Below are positions 33,694-43,722 of a stretch of 64,000 nt of DNA, one piece after another. The stretch lies in assembly GCF_038502225.1 (NCBI RefSeq), contig NC_091391.1, positions 667,502-731,501 of the forward strand. Reading direction: 5' to 3'. Each line of letters opens with the position of its first letter. Positions within the stretch are counted from its first letter, which is position 1. Position numbers and translations under genes: made by a program. Source of the stretch: Cherax quadricarinatus (lineage: Eukaryota; Arthropoda; Malacostraca; Decapoda; Parastacidae). The notes below the pieces were generated by a model. The model was not told where the DNA came from. It worked only from the letters and a program-made list of their open reading frames with translations, and did not search any database.

Positions 33694-34745
33694 CACCTAG
33701 CAGTAAGTAGGTACCTGGGTGTTAGTTACCTTACACCTGCTGTCAGTGTTCACCTAGCAGCAAGTAGGTACCTGGGTGTTAGTCACCTTACACCTGCTGT
33801 CAGTGTTCACCTAGCAGCAAGTAGGTACCAGGATGTTAGTCACCTTACATCTGCTGTCAGTGTTCACCTAGCAGTAAGTAGGTACCTGGGTGTTAGTTAC
33901 CTTACACCTGCTGTCAGTGTTCACCTAGCAGTAAGTAGGTACCTGGGTGTTAGTCACCTTACACCTGCTGTCAGTGTTCACCTAGCAGTAAGTAGGTACC
34001 TGGGTGTTAGTTACCTTACACCTGCTGTCAGTGTTCACCTAGAAGTAAGTAGGTACCTGGGTGTTAGTCATCTTACACGTGCTGTCAGTGTTCACCTAGC
34101 AATAAGTAGGTACCTGGGTGTTAGTCACCTTACTCTTCCTGTCAGTGTTCACCTAGCAATAAGTAGGTACATGGGTGTTAGTTACCTTACACCTACTGTC
34201 AGTGTTCACCTAGCAGTAAGTAGGTACCTGGGTGTTAATTACCTTACACCTGCTGTCAGTGTTCACCTAGCAATAAGTAGGTACCTGGGTGTTAGTCACC
34301 TTACACTTGCTGTCAGTGTTCACCGAGCAGTAAGTAGGTACCTGGGTGTTAGTCATCTTACACCTGCTGTCAGTGTTCACCTAGCAATAAGTAGGTACCT
34401 GGGTGTTAGTCACCTTACTCTTGCTGTCAGTGTTCACCTAGCAGTAAGTAGGTGCCTGGGTGTTAGTCACCTTACACCTGCTGTCAGTGTTCACCTAGCA
34501 GTAAGTAGGTACCTGGGTGTTAGTCACCTTACACCTGCTGTCAGTGTTCACCTAGCAATAAGTAGGTACCTCGGTGTTAGTTACCTTACACCTGCTGACA
34601 GTGTTCACCTAGCAATAAGTAGGTACTTGGGTGTTAGTCACCTTACACCTGCTGTCAGTGTTCACCTAGCAGTAAGTAGATACCTGGGTGTTAGTCACCT
34701 AAAACCTCCTGTCAGTGTTCAGTGAGCAGTAAGTAGGTACCTGGT
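33694..34745 (+). repeat. 57-bp minisatellite inside a SINE, about 18 copies
   Basis: Units repeat every 57 bases (cacctag at 33694 and 33751) and contain cagtaagtaggtacctgg, gtgttagtcacctta and cacctgctgtcagtgtt. The 389-residue frame across it (VSVHLAVSRYLGVS) is produced by the period being a multiple of three. The unit is a piece of the SINE body, present once or twice in the copy at 17193-18865. Confidence 0.95.
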
Positions 34746-34888
34746 TACTACTTGACTGGTGTGGGTGGCATCCTGGGGACAAAATTAACCCAAGTTGTGG
34801 GAAATGCTCTACATAACCAGGGACTTTCTATGTCATAGGTGTGAGCTATGGTCTGTATAAGTTGTATCATGTACTGCTAGAAATAAAC

Positions 34889-34889
<1 letters not shown>

Positions 34890-34963
<74 letters not shown>
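34890..34963 (+). repeat. (ATT)n microsatellite at the SINE 3' end
   Basis: About 24 uninterrupted ATT triplets follow gtactgctagaaataaacg. The position at the 3' end of the SINE is the usual tail location. Confidence 0.95.
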
Positions 34964-34968
<5 letters not shown>

Positions 34969-35054
34969 ACTGTTGAGAATGGGAATATCTGACCACTCAG
35001 TCAAGCAGTACATTCCATTGTGAGACTGTGGGTATCAATAAATTCAGTGACTCC

Positions 35055-35526
35055 TTAGGTTAGTTTAGGTTAGATTAGGTTAGGTTAGGTTAGTTTAGGT
35101 TAGGTTAGCTTAGGTTAGGTTAGGTTACTTTAGGTTAGGTTAGCTTAGGTTAGGTTAGATTAGGTTAGGTTAGGTTTGGGTAAGTTAGTTTAGGTTAGGT
35201 TAGGTTAGTTTAGGTTAGGTTAGGTTAGTTTAGGTTAGGTTAGGTTAGGTTAGGTTAGGTTAGCTTAGGTTAGGTTAGGTTACTTTAGGTTAGGTTAGCT
35301 TAGGTTAGGTTAGATTAGGTTAGGTTAGGTTTGGGTAAGTTAGTTTAGGTTAGGTTAGGTTAAATTAGGTTAGGTTAGGTTAAGTTAGGTTAGGTTACTT
35401 TAGGTTAGGTTAGGTTTGGATAGGTTAGTTTAGGTTAGGTTAGGTTAAATTAGGTTAGGTTAGGTTACTTTAGGTTAGGTTAGGTTACTTTAGGTTAGGT
35501 TACTTTAAGTTAGTTTAGGTTAGGTT
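35055..35526 (+). repeat. Interstitial telomere-like (TTAGG)n tract
   Basis: About 470 bases of TTAGG pentamers, the arthropod telomere repeat, with variants TTAGT, TTAGC, TTAGA, TTACT and TTTGG that almost always keep the five-base phase. The sequence tttgggtaagttagtttagg occurs twice, 155 bases (31 pentamers) apart, so part of the tract was duplicated after it had decayed. Confidence 0.85.
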
Positions 35527-35955
35527 TGTCAGGAAACAGGACAAGTACTTCCTGACACTGGTCTTATTTATACGACGCACAGCTACAGCTTTTGGTCATG
35601 TGACCGAGGCCTTCCACTGGCTTCCCTTATATATATCATGCTAACACTACTGACGTATTCACACTACATCGTATAATACAACAACAACCACCCTGACAAT
35701 AATTCTGTGTTCTTATCTCCAATAAATCCCCATTGAGAATTATTTCAACATTGTTTATCACCGGAAGAACACGAGAATAACAGAATTTGTTCTCTGAGAG
35801 AACGTTACGTGGATGATCTTTGTTATTGTGTTAATCTCTAAGTTTGTGCTTGTATTGTCAGGGTTGACTTTCACTGACTGACTCTCCGGCTGCTGCTGGT
35901 GCCGGGGTTTAAAGGTGATGGTTGCAGTGGTGGGCGTTGACTAGCTTTCCTCTGT
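35527..35955. other. Spacer with a degenerate inverted-repeat element
   Basis: gtcaggaa (35528-35535) and ttcctgac (35549-35556), then ggtcatgtgaccgaggcc and ttccactggct, correspond to the element at 9874-9980. It begins directly at the end of the TTAGG tract. The rest (about 35640-35955) has no recognisable gene. Confidence 0.55.
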
Positions 35956-38900
35956 GACTTGGTGGTGGGTTGGTGTGCTAGTTGGTGCTGGTGATGGGTT
36001 GATGTGCAAGTTGGTGCTGGTGGTGGGTTGATGTGCTAGTTGGTGCTGGTGATGGGTTGATGTGCTAGTTGGTGCTGGTGGTGGGTTGATGTGCTAGTTG
36101 ATACTGGTGGTGGGTTGATGTGCTAGTTGGTGCTGGTGGTGGGTTGATGTGCTAGTTGGTGGGCTGATGTGCTAGTTGGTGCTGGTGGGTTGTGCTAGTT
36201 GGTGCTGGTGGTGGGTTGATGTGCTAGTTGGTGCTGGTGGTGGGTTGTGCTAGTTGGTGCTGGTGGTGGGTTGATGTGCTAGTTGATGCTGGTGGTGGAT
36301 TGATGTGCTAGTTGGTGCTGGTAATGGGTTGATGTGCTAGTTGATGCTGGTGGTGGGTTGATGTGCTAGTTGATGCTGGTGGTGAGTTGGTGCTAGTTGG
36401 TGCTGGTGGTGGGCGTATGTGCTAGTTGGTGCTGGTGGCGGGTTGATGTGCTAGTTGGTGCTGGTGGTGGGTTGATGTGCTAGTTGATACTGGTGGTGGG
36501 TTGATGTGCTAGTTGGTGCTGGTGGTGGGTTGATGTGCTAGTTGGTGCTGGTGGTGGGTTGTGCTAGTTGATGCTGGTGGTGGGTTCATGTGCTAGATGG
36601 TGCTGGTGGTGGGTTCATGTGCTAGTTGATGCTGGTGGTGGGTTGATGTGCTAGTTGGTGCTGGTGGTGGGTTGATGTGCTAGTTGGTGCTGGTGGTGGG
36701 TTGATGTGCTAGTTGATACTGGTGGTGGGTTGATGTGCTAGTTGGTGCTGGTGGTGGGTTGATGTGCTAGTTGGTGCTGGTGGTGGGTTGATGTGCTAGT
36801 TGGTGCTGGTGGTGGGTTGTGCTAGTTGATGCTGGTGGTGGGTTCATGTACTAGATGGTGCTGGTGGTGGGTTCATGTGCTAGTTGATGCTGGTGGTGGG
36901 TTGATGTGCTAGTTGGTGCTGGTGGTGGGTTGTGCTAGTTGGTGCTGGTAGTGGGTTGATGTGCTAGTTGGTGCTGGTGGTGGGTTGATGTGCTAGTTGG
37001 TGCTGGTGATGGGTTGATGTGCTAGTTGGTGCTGGTGGTGGGTTGATGTGCTTGTTGATGCTGGTGGTGGGTTGATGTGCTAGTTGATACTGGTGGTGGG
37101 TTGATGTGCTAGTTGGTGCTGGTGGTGGGTTCATGTGCTAGCTGGTGCTGGTGGTGGGTTGATGTACTAGTTGGTGCTGGTGGTTGATGTGCTAGTTGAT
37201 GCTGGTGGTGGGTTGTGCTAGTTGGTGCTGGAGGTGGGTTGATGTGCTAGTTGATGCTGGTGGTGGGTTGTGCTAGTTGGTGCTGGTGTTTTATGTGCTA
37301 GTTAGTGCTGGTGGTGGGTTCATGTGCTAGTTGGTGCTGTTGGTGGGTTGGTGTGCTAGTTGATGTTGGTGGTGGGTTGATGTGCTAGTTGGTGCTGGTG
37401 GTGGGTTGATGTGCTAGTTGGTGCTGGTGGTGGGTTGTGCTAGTTGGTGCTGGTGGTGTTTCATGTGCTAGTTGGTGCTGGTGGTGGGTTGATGTGCTAG
37501 TTGGTGCTGGTGGTGGGTTCATGTGCTAGTTGGTGCTGGTGGTGGGTTGATGTGCTAGTTGATGCTGGGGGTGGATTGTGCTAGTTGGTGCTGGTGGTGG
37601 GTTGATGTGCTAGTTGATGCTTGTGGTGGGTTGATGTGCTAGTTGGTGCTGGTGGTGGGTTGATGTGCTAGTTGGTGCTGGTGGTGGGTTGATGTGCTAG
37701 TTGATGCTGGTGGTGGGTTCATGTGCTAGTTGGTGGTGGGTTCATGTGCTAGTTGGTGCTGGTGGTGGGTTGATCTAGTTGGTGCTGGTGGTGGGTTGAT
37801 GTGGTAGTTGATGCTAGTGGTGAGTTGATGTGCTAGTTGATGCTGGTGGTGGGTTGATGTGCTAGTTGGTGCTGGTGGTGGGTTGATGTGCTAGTTGGTG
37901 CTGGTGGTGGGTTCATGTGCTAGTTGATGCTGGTGGTGGGTTCATGTACTAGTTGATGCTTGTGGTGGGTTGATGTGCTAGTTATTACTGGTGGTGGGCT
38001 GATGTGCTAGTTGGTGCTGGTTGTGGGTTGTGCTAGTTGATGCTGGTGGTGGGTTGATGTGCTAGTTGGTGCTGGTGGTGGTTTGATGCGCTAGTTGGTG
38101 CTGGTGGTGGTTTGATGTGCTAGTTGGTGCTGGTGGTGGGTTGTGCTAGTTGGTGCTGGTGGTGGGTTGTGCTAGTTGATACTGGTGGTGGGCTGTGCTA
38201 GTTGGTGCTGGTTGTGGGTTGATGTGCTAGTTGATACTGGTGGTGGGTTAATGTACTAGTTGATGCTGGTGGTGGGTTGATGTGCTAGGTGCTGGTGGTG
38301 GTTTGATGTGCTAGTTGGTGCTGGTGGTGGGTTGTGCTAGTTGGTGCTGGTGGTGGGTTGTGCTAGTTGGTGCTGGTGGTGGGTTGATGTGCTAGTTGGT
38401 GCTGGTGGTGGGTTGTGCTAGTTGGTGCTGGTGGTGGGTTGATGTGCTAGTTGATGCTGGTGGTGGATTGATGTGCTAGTTGGTGCTGGTAATGGGTTGA
38501 TGTGCTAGTTGATGCTGGTGGTGGGTTGATGTGCTAGTTGATGCTGGTGGTGAGTTGGTGCTAGTTGGTGCTGGTGGTGGGCGTATGTGCTAGTTGGTGC
38601 TGGTGGCGGGTTGATGTGCTAGTTGGTGCTGGTGGTGGGTTGATGTGCTAGTTGATACTGGTGGTGGGTTGATGTGCTAGTTGGTGCTGGTGGTGGGTTG
38701 ATGTGCTAGTTGGTGCTGGTGGTGGGTTGTGCTAGTTGATGCTGGTGGTGGGTTCATGTGCTAGATGGTGCTGGTGGTGGGTTCATGTGCTAGTTGATGC
38801 TGGTGGTGGGTTGATGTGCTAGTTGGTGCTGGTGGTGGGTTGATGTGCTAGTTGGTGCTGGTGGTGGGTTGATGTGCTAGTTGATACTGGTGGTGGGTTG

Positions 38901-41900
38901 ATGTGCTAGTTGGTGCTGGTGGTGGGTTGATGTGCTAGTTGGTGCTGGTGGTGGGTTGATGTGCTAGTTGGTGCTGGTGGTGGGTTGTGCTAGTTGATGC
39001 TGGTGGTGGGTTCATGTACTAGATGGTGCTGGTGGTGGGTTCATGTGCTAGTTGATGCTGGTGGTGGGTTGATGTGCTAGTTGGTGCTGGTGGTGGGTTG
39101 ATGTGCTAGTTGGTGCTGGTGGTGGGTTGTGCTAGTTGGTGCTGGTAGTGGGTTGATGTGCTAGTTGGTGCTGGTGGTGGGTTGATGTGCTAGTTGGTGC
39201 TGGTGGTGGGTTGATGTGCTAGTTGGTGCTGGTGGTGGGTTGATGTGCTTGTTGATGCTGGTGGTGGGTTGATGTGCTAGTTGATACTGGTGGTGGGTTG
39301 ATGTGCTAGTTGGTGCTGGTGGTGGGTTCATGTGCTAGCTGGTGCTGGTGGTGGGTTGATGTACTAGTTGGTGCTGGTGGTTGATGTGCTAGTTGATGCT
39401 GGTGGTGGGTTGTGCTAGTTGGTGCTGGAGGTGGGTTGATGTGCTAGTTGATGCTGGTGGTGGGTTGTGCTAGTTGGTGCTGGTGTTTTATGTGCTAGTT
39501 AGTGCTGGTGGTGGGTTCATGTGCTAGTTGGTGCTGTTGGTGGGTTGGTGTGCTAGTTGATGTTGGTGGTGGGTGGATGTGCTAGTTGGTGCTGGTGGTG
39601 GGTTGATGTGCTAGTTGGTGGGTTGATGTGCTAGTTGATGCTGGTGGTGGGTTGATGTGCTAGTTGGTGCTGGTGGTGGGTTGTGCTAGTTGGTGCTGGT
39701 GGTGTTTCATGTGCTAGTTGGTGCTGGTGGTGGGTTGATGTGCTAGTTGGTGCTGGTGGTGGGTTCATGTGCTAGTTGGTGCTGGTGGTGGGTTGATGTG
39801 CTAGTTGATGCTGGGGGTGGATTGTGCTAGTTGGTGCTGGTGGTGGGTTGATGTGCTAGTTGATGCTTGTGGTGGGTTGATGTGCTAGTTGGTGCTGGTG
39901 GTGGGTTGATGTGCTAGTTGGTGCTGGTGGTGGGTTGATGTGCTAGTTGATGCTGGTGGTGGGTTCATGTGCTAGTTGGTGGTGGGTTCATGTGCTAGTT
40001 GGTGCTGGTGGTGGGTTGATCTAGTTGGTGCTGGTGGTGGGTTGATGTGGTAGTTGATGCTAGTGGTGAGTTGATGTGCTAGTTGATGCTGGTGGTGGGT
40101 TGATGTGCTAGTTGGTGCTGGTGGTGGGTTGATGTGCTAGTTGGTGCTGGTGGTGGGTTCATGTGCTAGTTGATGCTGGTGGTGGGTTCATGTACTAGTT
40201 GATGCTTGTGGTGGGTTGATGTGCTAGTTATTACTGGTGGTGGGCTGATGTGCTAGTTGGTGCTGGTTGTGGGTTGTGCTAGTTGATGCTGGTGGTGGGT
40301 TGATGTGCTAGTTGGTGCTGGTGGTGGTTTGATGCGCTAGTTGGTGCTGGTGGTGGTTTGATGTGCTAGTTGGTGCTGGTGGTGGGTTGTGCTAGTTGGT
40401 GCTGGTGGTGGGTTGTGCTAGTTGATACTGGTGGTGGGCTGTGCTAGTTGGTGCTGGTTGTGGGTTGATGTGCTAGTTGATACTGGTGGTGGGTTGATGT
40501 ACTAGTTGATGCTGGTGGTGGGTTGATGTGCTAGGTGCTGGTGGTGGTTTGATGTGCTAGTTGGTGCTGGTGGTGGGTTGTGCTAGTTGGTGCTGGTGGT
40601 GGGTTGTGCTAGTTGGTGCTGGTGGTGGGTTGATGTGCTAGTTGGTGCTGGTGGTGGATTGATGTGCTAGTTGGTGCTGGTGGTGGGTTGATGTGCTAGT
40701 TGGTGGTGGGTTGATGTGCTAGTTAGTGCTGGTGGTGGGTTGATGTGCTAGTTGGTGTTGGTGGGTTCATGTGCTAGTTGGTGCTGGTGGTGGGTTCATG
40801 TGCTAGTTGGTGCTGCTGGTGGGTTCATGTGCTAGTTGGTGCTTCTGGTGGGTTCATGTGCTAGTTGGTGCTTGTGGTGGGTTGTGCTAATTGATGCTGG
40901 TGGTGGGTGGATGTGCTAGTTGGTGCTGGTGGTGGGTTGATGTGCTAGTTGGTGCTGGTGGTGGGTTCATGTGCTAGTTGATGCTGGTGGTGGGTTGTGC
41001 TAGTTGATGCTGGTGGTGGGTTGTGCTAGTTGATGCTGGTGGTGGGTTGTGCTAGTTGGTGCTGGTGGTGGGTTGTGCTAGTTGGTGCTGGTGGTGGGTT
41101 GTGCTAGTTGGTGCTTGTGGTGGGTTCATGTGCTAGTTGGTGCTTGTGGAGGGTTCATGTGCTAGTTGGTGCTTGTGGTGGGTTGTGCTAATTGATGCTG
41201 GTGGTGGGTGGATGTGCTAGTTGGTGCTGGTGGTGGGTTGATGTGCTAGTTGGTGCTGGTGGTGGGTTCATGTGCTAGTTGATGCTGGTGGTGGGTTGTG
41301 CTAGTTGATGCTGGTGGTGGGTTGTGCTAGTTGGTGCTGGTGGTGGGTTGTGCTAGTTGGTGCTGGTGGTGGGTTGTGCTAGTTGGTGCTTGTGGTGGGT
41401 TCATGTGCTAGTTGGTGCTTGTGGTGGGTTCATGTGCTAGTTGGTGCTTGTGGTGGGTTCATGTGCTAGTTGGTGCTGGTGGTGGGTGGATGTGCTAGTT
41501 GGTGCTGGTGGTGGGTTGATGTGCTAGTTGGTGCTGGTGGTGGGTTGATGTGCTAGTTGGTGCTGGTGGTGGGTTGTGCTAGTTGATGCTGGTGGTGGGA
41601 TGTGCTAGTTGGTGCTGGTGGTGGGTTGATGTGCTAGTTGATGCTGGTGGTGGGTTGATGTGCTAGTTGATGCTGGTGGTGGGTTGTGCTAGTTGATGCT
41701 GGTGGTGGGTTGTGCTAGTTGGTGCTGGTGGTGGGTTCATGTGCTAGTTGGTGCTGGTGGTGGGTTGTGCTGGTGGTGGGTTCATTTGCTAGTTGGTGTT
41801 GGTGGTGGGTTCATGTGCTATTTGATGCTGGTGGTGGGTTGATGTGCTAGTTGGGTGCTGGTGGTGGGTTGTGCTAGTTGATGCTGGTGGTGGGTTGATG

Positions 41901-41920
41901 TGCTAGTTGGTGCATAAGCT
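35956..41920. repeat. 29-bp tandem repeat with a 2.2-kb internal duplication, about 205 copies
   Basis: Units contain gctagttggtgctggtgg and tgggttgatgt. A common 24-base form lacks gatgt or similar. Private variants such as gggcgtatgtgctag (36411 and 38579) and gtttgatgcgctag (38081 and 40327) recur about 2170-2250 bases apart in the same order, so two adjacent blocks of about 2.2 kb are near-identical copies. A smaller block of about 300 bases repeats around 40860-41460. Confidence 0.96.
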
Positions 41921-42540
41921 GGTGTGTGTACTTGGTTCGTCTTTACAAGGGTAGAGTTACAGCTCCTGGTCCTACCTCTTGCTTCTTATATTCTTTTAGC
42001 CTCCTAAGCCCTGGCTTATTCCAGTGTGAGTGGGTGTGTGTACTCACCTAATTGTGGTAGCATGGGTCGAATCATAGCTCCTGGTCCTGCCTCTTCACTC
42101 GTCGCTACCAGGCCCACTCTCTCCCTGCTCCATGAGCTTTATCATGCCTCTTCTTAAAGCTATGTATGGATCCTGCCTCTACATCACTGTGTGTACTCAC
42201 CTATTTGTGGTTGCATGGGTCGAATCATAGCTCCTGGTCCCGCCTCTTCACTGGTCGCTACCAGGCCCACTCTCTCCCTGCTCCATGAGCTTTATCATAC
42301 CTCTTCTTAAAGCTATGTATGGATCCTTCCTCTACATCACTGTGTGTGTACTCGAGTGCATGTGAGTACAAGCTAGAGTACATACTGATGGGCCAGTATG
42401 ATGTATTAAGACGGTTTAATCATACTGAGCAACTTAAAACATGTCTCCACAAATTCTCACATCGGTATTTACAAGTTGAACAAATTTAAATTCTAGATAA
42501 TTACGTTAGACAACCTAAAACCCAGATGTTTGTTACCATT
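41921..42540. other. Spacer with LINE-tail repeats, no gene seen
   Basis: Apart from the two LINE-tail copies at 42035-42345 this is unique AT-rich sequence with no coding frame of note. Confidence 0.6.
42035..42345 (-). mobile_element. LINE 3'-tail fragment in two tandem 153-bp copies
   Basis: tactcacctaattgtggtag and ccaggcccactctctccctg recur 153 bases later (42041 and 42194). The reverse complement aligns over about 100 bases with 14874-14972, the 3' end of the decayed LINE there. Two tandem copies of a LINE tail suggest duplication after insertion. Confidence 0.65.
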
Positions 42541-43050
42541 ATTAATATTAATAACTAGTGTATATAATCCAACTATGATAATATACGTCATTATTATTAT
42601 TAATAACTAGTGTATATAATCCAACTATGATAATATACGTCATTATTATTATTAATAACTAGTGTATATAATCCAACTATGATAATATACGTCATTATTA
42701 TTATTAATAACTAGTGTATATAATCCAACTATGATAATATACGTCATTATTATTATTAATAACTAGTGTATATAATCCAACCATGATAATATACGTCATT
42801 ATTATTATTAATAACTAGTGTATATAATCCAACCATGATAATATACGTCATTATTATTATTAATAACTAGTGTATATAATCCAACCATGATAATATACGT
42901 CATTATTATTATTAATAACTAGTGTATATAATCCAACCATGATAATATACGTCATTATTAATATTAATAACTAGTGTATATAATCCAACCATGATAATAT
43001 ACGTCATTATTAATATTAATAACTAGTGTATATAATCCAACCATGATAAT
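42541..43050. repeat. 52-bp tandem repeat, about 10 copies
   Basis: Units contain taataactagtgtatataat and atgataatatacgtcatt and repeat every 52 bases (42551 and 42603). The first five units have ccaactatg and the later ones ccaaccatg. The last unit is the start of duplicated block B; at copy A only one unit exists. Confidence 0.95.
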
Positions 43051-43361
43051 ATACGTCAAGTTAATTGTTACTTTTGTCCTGTTTAATATACCTGTTATAT
43101 TTAAATTACTTAGATAATGTTGATGTTGATGTAAGTTCTGTTTTTCTAGGGGTCTTCCGAATCAGAAAAGGTTTGTGAATCATTATTAATGTTGTTACTA
43201 ATCCGCCTGTGATGCATTCTGGCAGTTATAATGCTCGTTAACTACCCCTAGAGTAGTTAGTGCTGACGCTATACCACTAACAACCAAACACGCCACTAAT
43301 TAGATCAGTAGTGGGGCTGGTTGGGCACTTACAGGCTTGTGATATGTGCCACTTTCCTTGT
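43009..43361 (+). repeat. Copy B of a 353-bp duplicated block
   Basis: This equals 19366-19718 with an offset of 23643 bases and about two differences. Both copies are followed by text with agtagacttag and then by a satellite whose units share atggtgcaccacac. Confidence 0.9.
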
Positions 43362-43722
43362 CTGCTAGTAGGCTTAGTGTCTGCTAGTAGGCTTAACCAG
43401 TGCTAGTAGGCTTAACTAGTGTCTGCTAGTAGGCTTAACTAGTGTCTGCTAGCAGGCTTAACTAGTGTCTGCTAGTAGGCTTAACTAGTGTCTGCTAGTA
43501 GGCTTAGTGTCTGCTAGTAGGCTTAACCAGTGCTAGTAGGCTTAACTAGTGTCTGCTAGTAGGCTTAACTAGTGTCTGCTAGTAGGCTTAACTAGTGTCT
43601 GCTAGCAGGCTTAACTAGTGTCTGCTAGTAGGCTTAACTAGTGTCTGCTAGTAGGCTTAACCAGTGTCTGCTAGTAGGCTTAACTAGTGTCTGCTAGTAG
43701 GCTTAGTGTCTGCTAGTAGACT
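43362..43722. repeat. 23-bp tandem repeat, about 17 copies
   Basis: Units contain ctgctagtaggcttaactag and are 23 bases long, with shorter forms lacking aacta. The order of short and full units around 43361-43470 recurs around 43490-43600, a block duplication. In the equivalent place after copy A there is only a diverged remnant (gtctgccaccagtagactta). Confidence 0.93.

Larger units (their letters stand above)
33581..34963 (+). mobile_element. tRNA-derived SINE with internal 57-bp minisatellite and (ATT)n tail
   Basis: The head is clearly tRNA-like: A-box region tggcttggttggtagc at 33585-33600, anticodon-loop-like cctcacacg, and a perfect B box GGTTCGATCCC at 33628-33638 within the base-paired ccgggg...ccccgg arm. 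The loop resembles tRNA-Val (CAC). The body continues tttccttaagacttctgctg, and the 57-base expansion follows. The 3' part is ctggtgtgggtggcatcctg, gacaaaattaaccc, gagctatggtctgtataag, gtactgctagaaataaacg and then ATT repeats (34890-34963). Without the expansion this would be an ordinary SINE of a few hundred bases. Confidence 0.8.
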
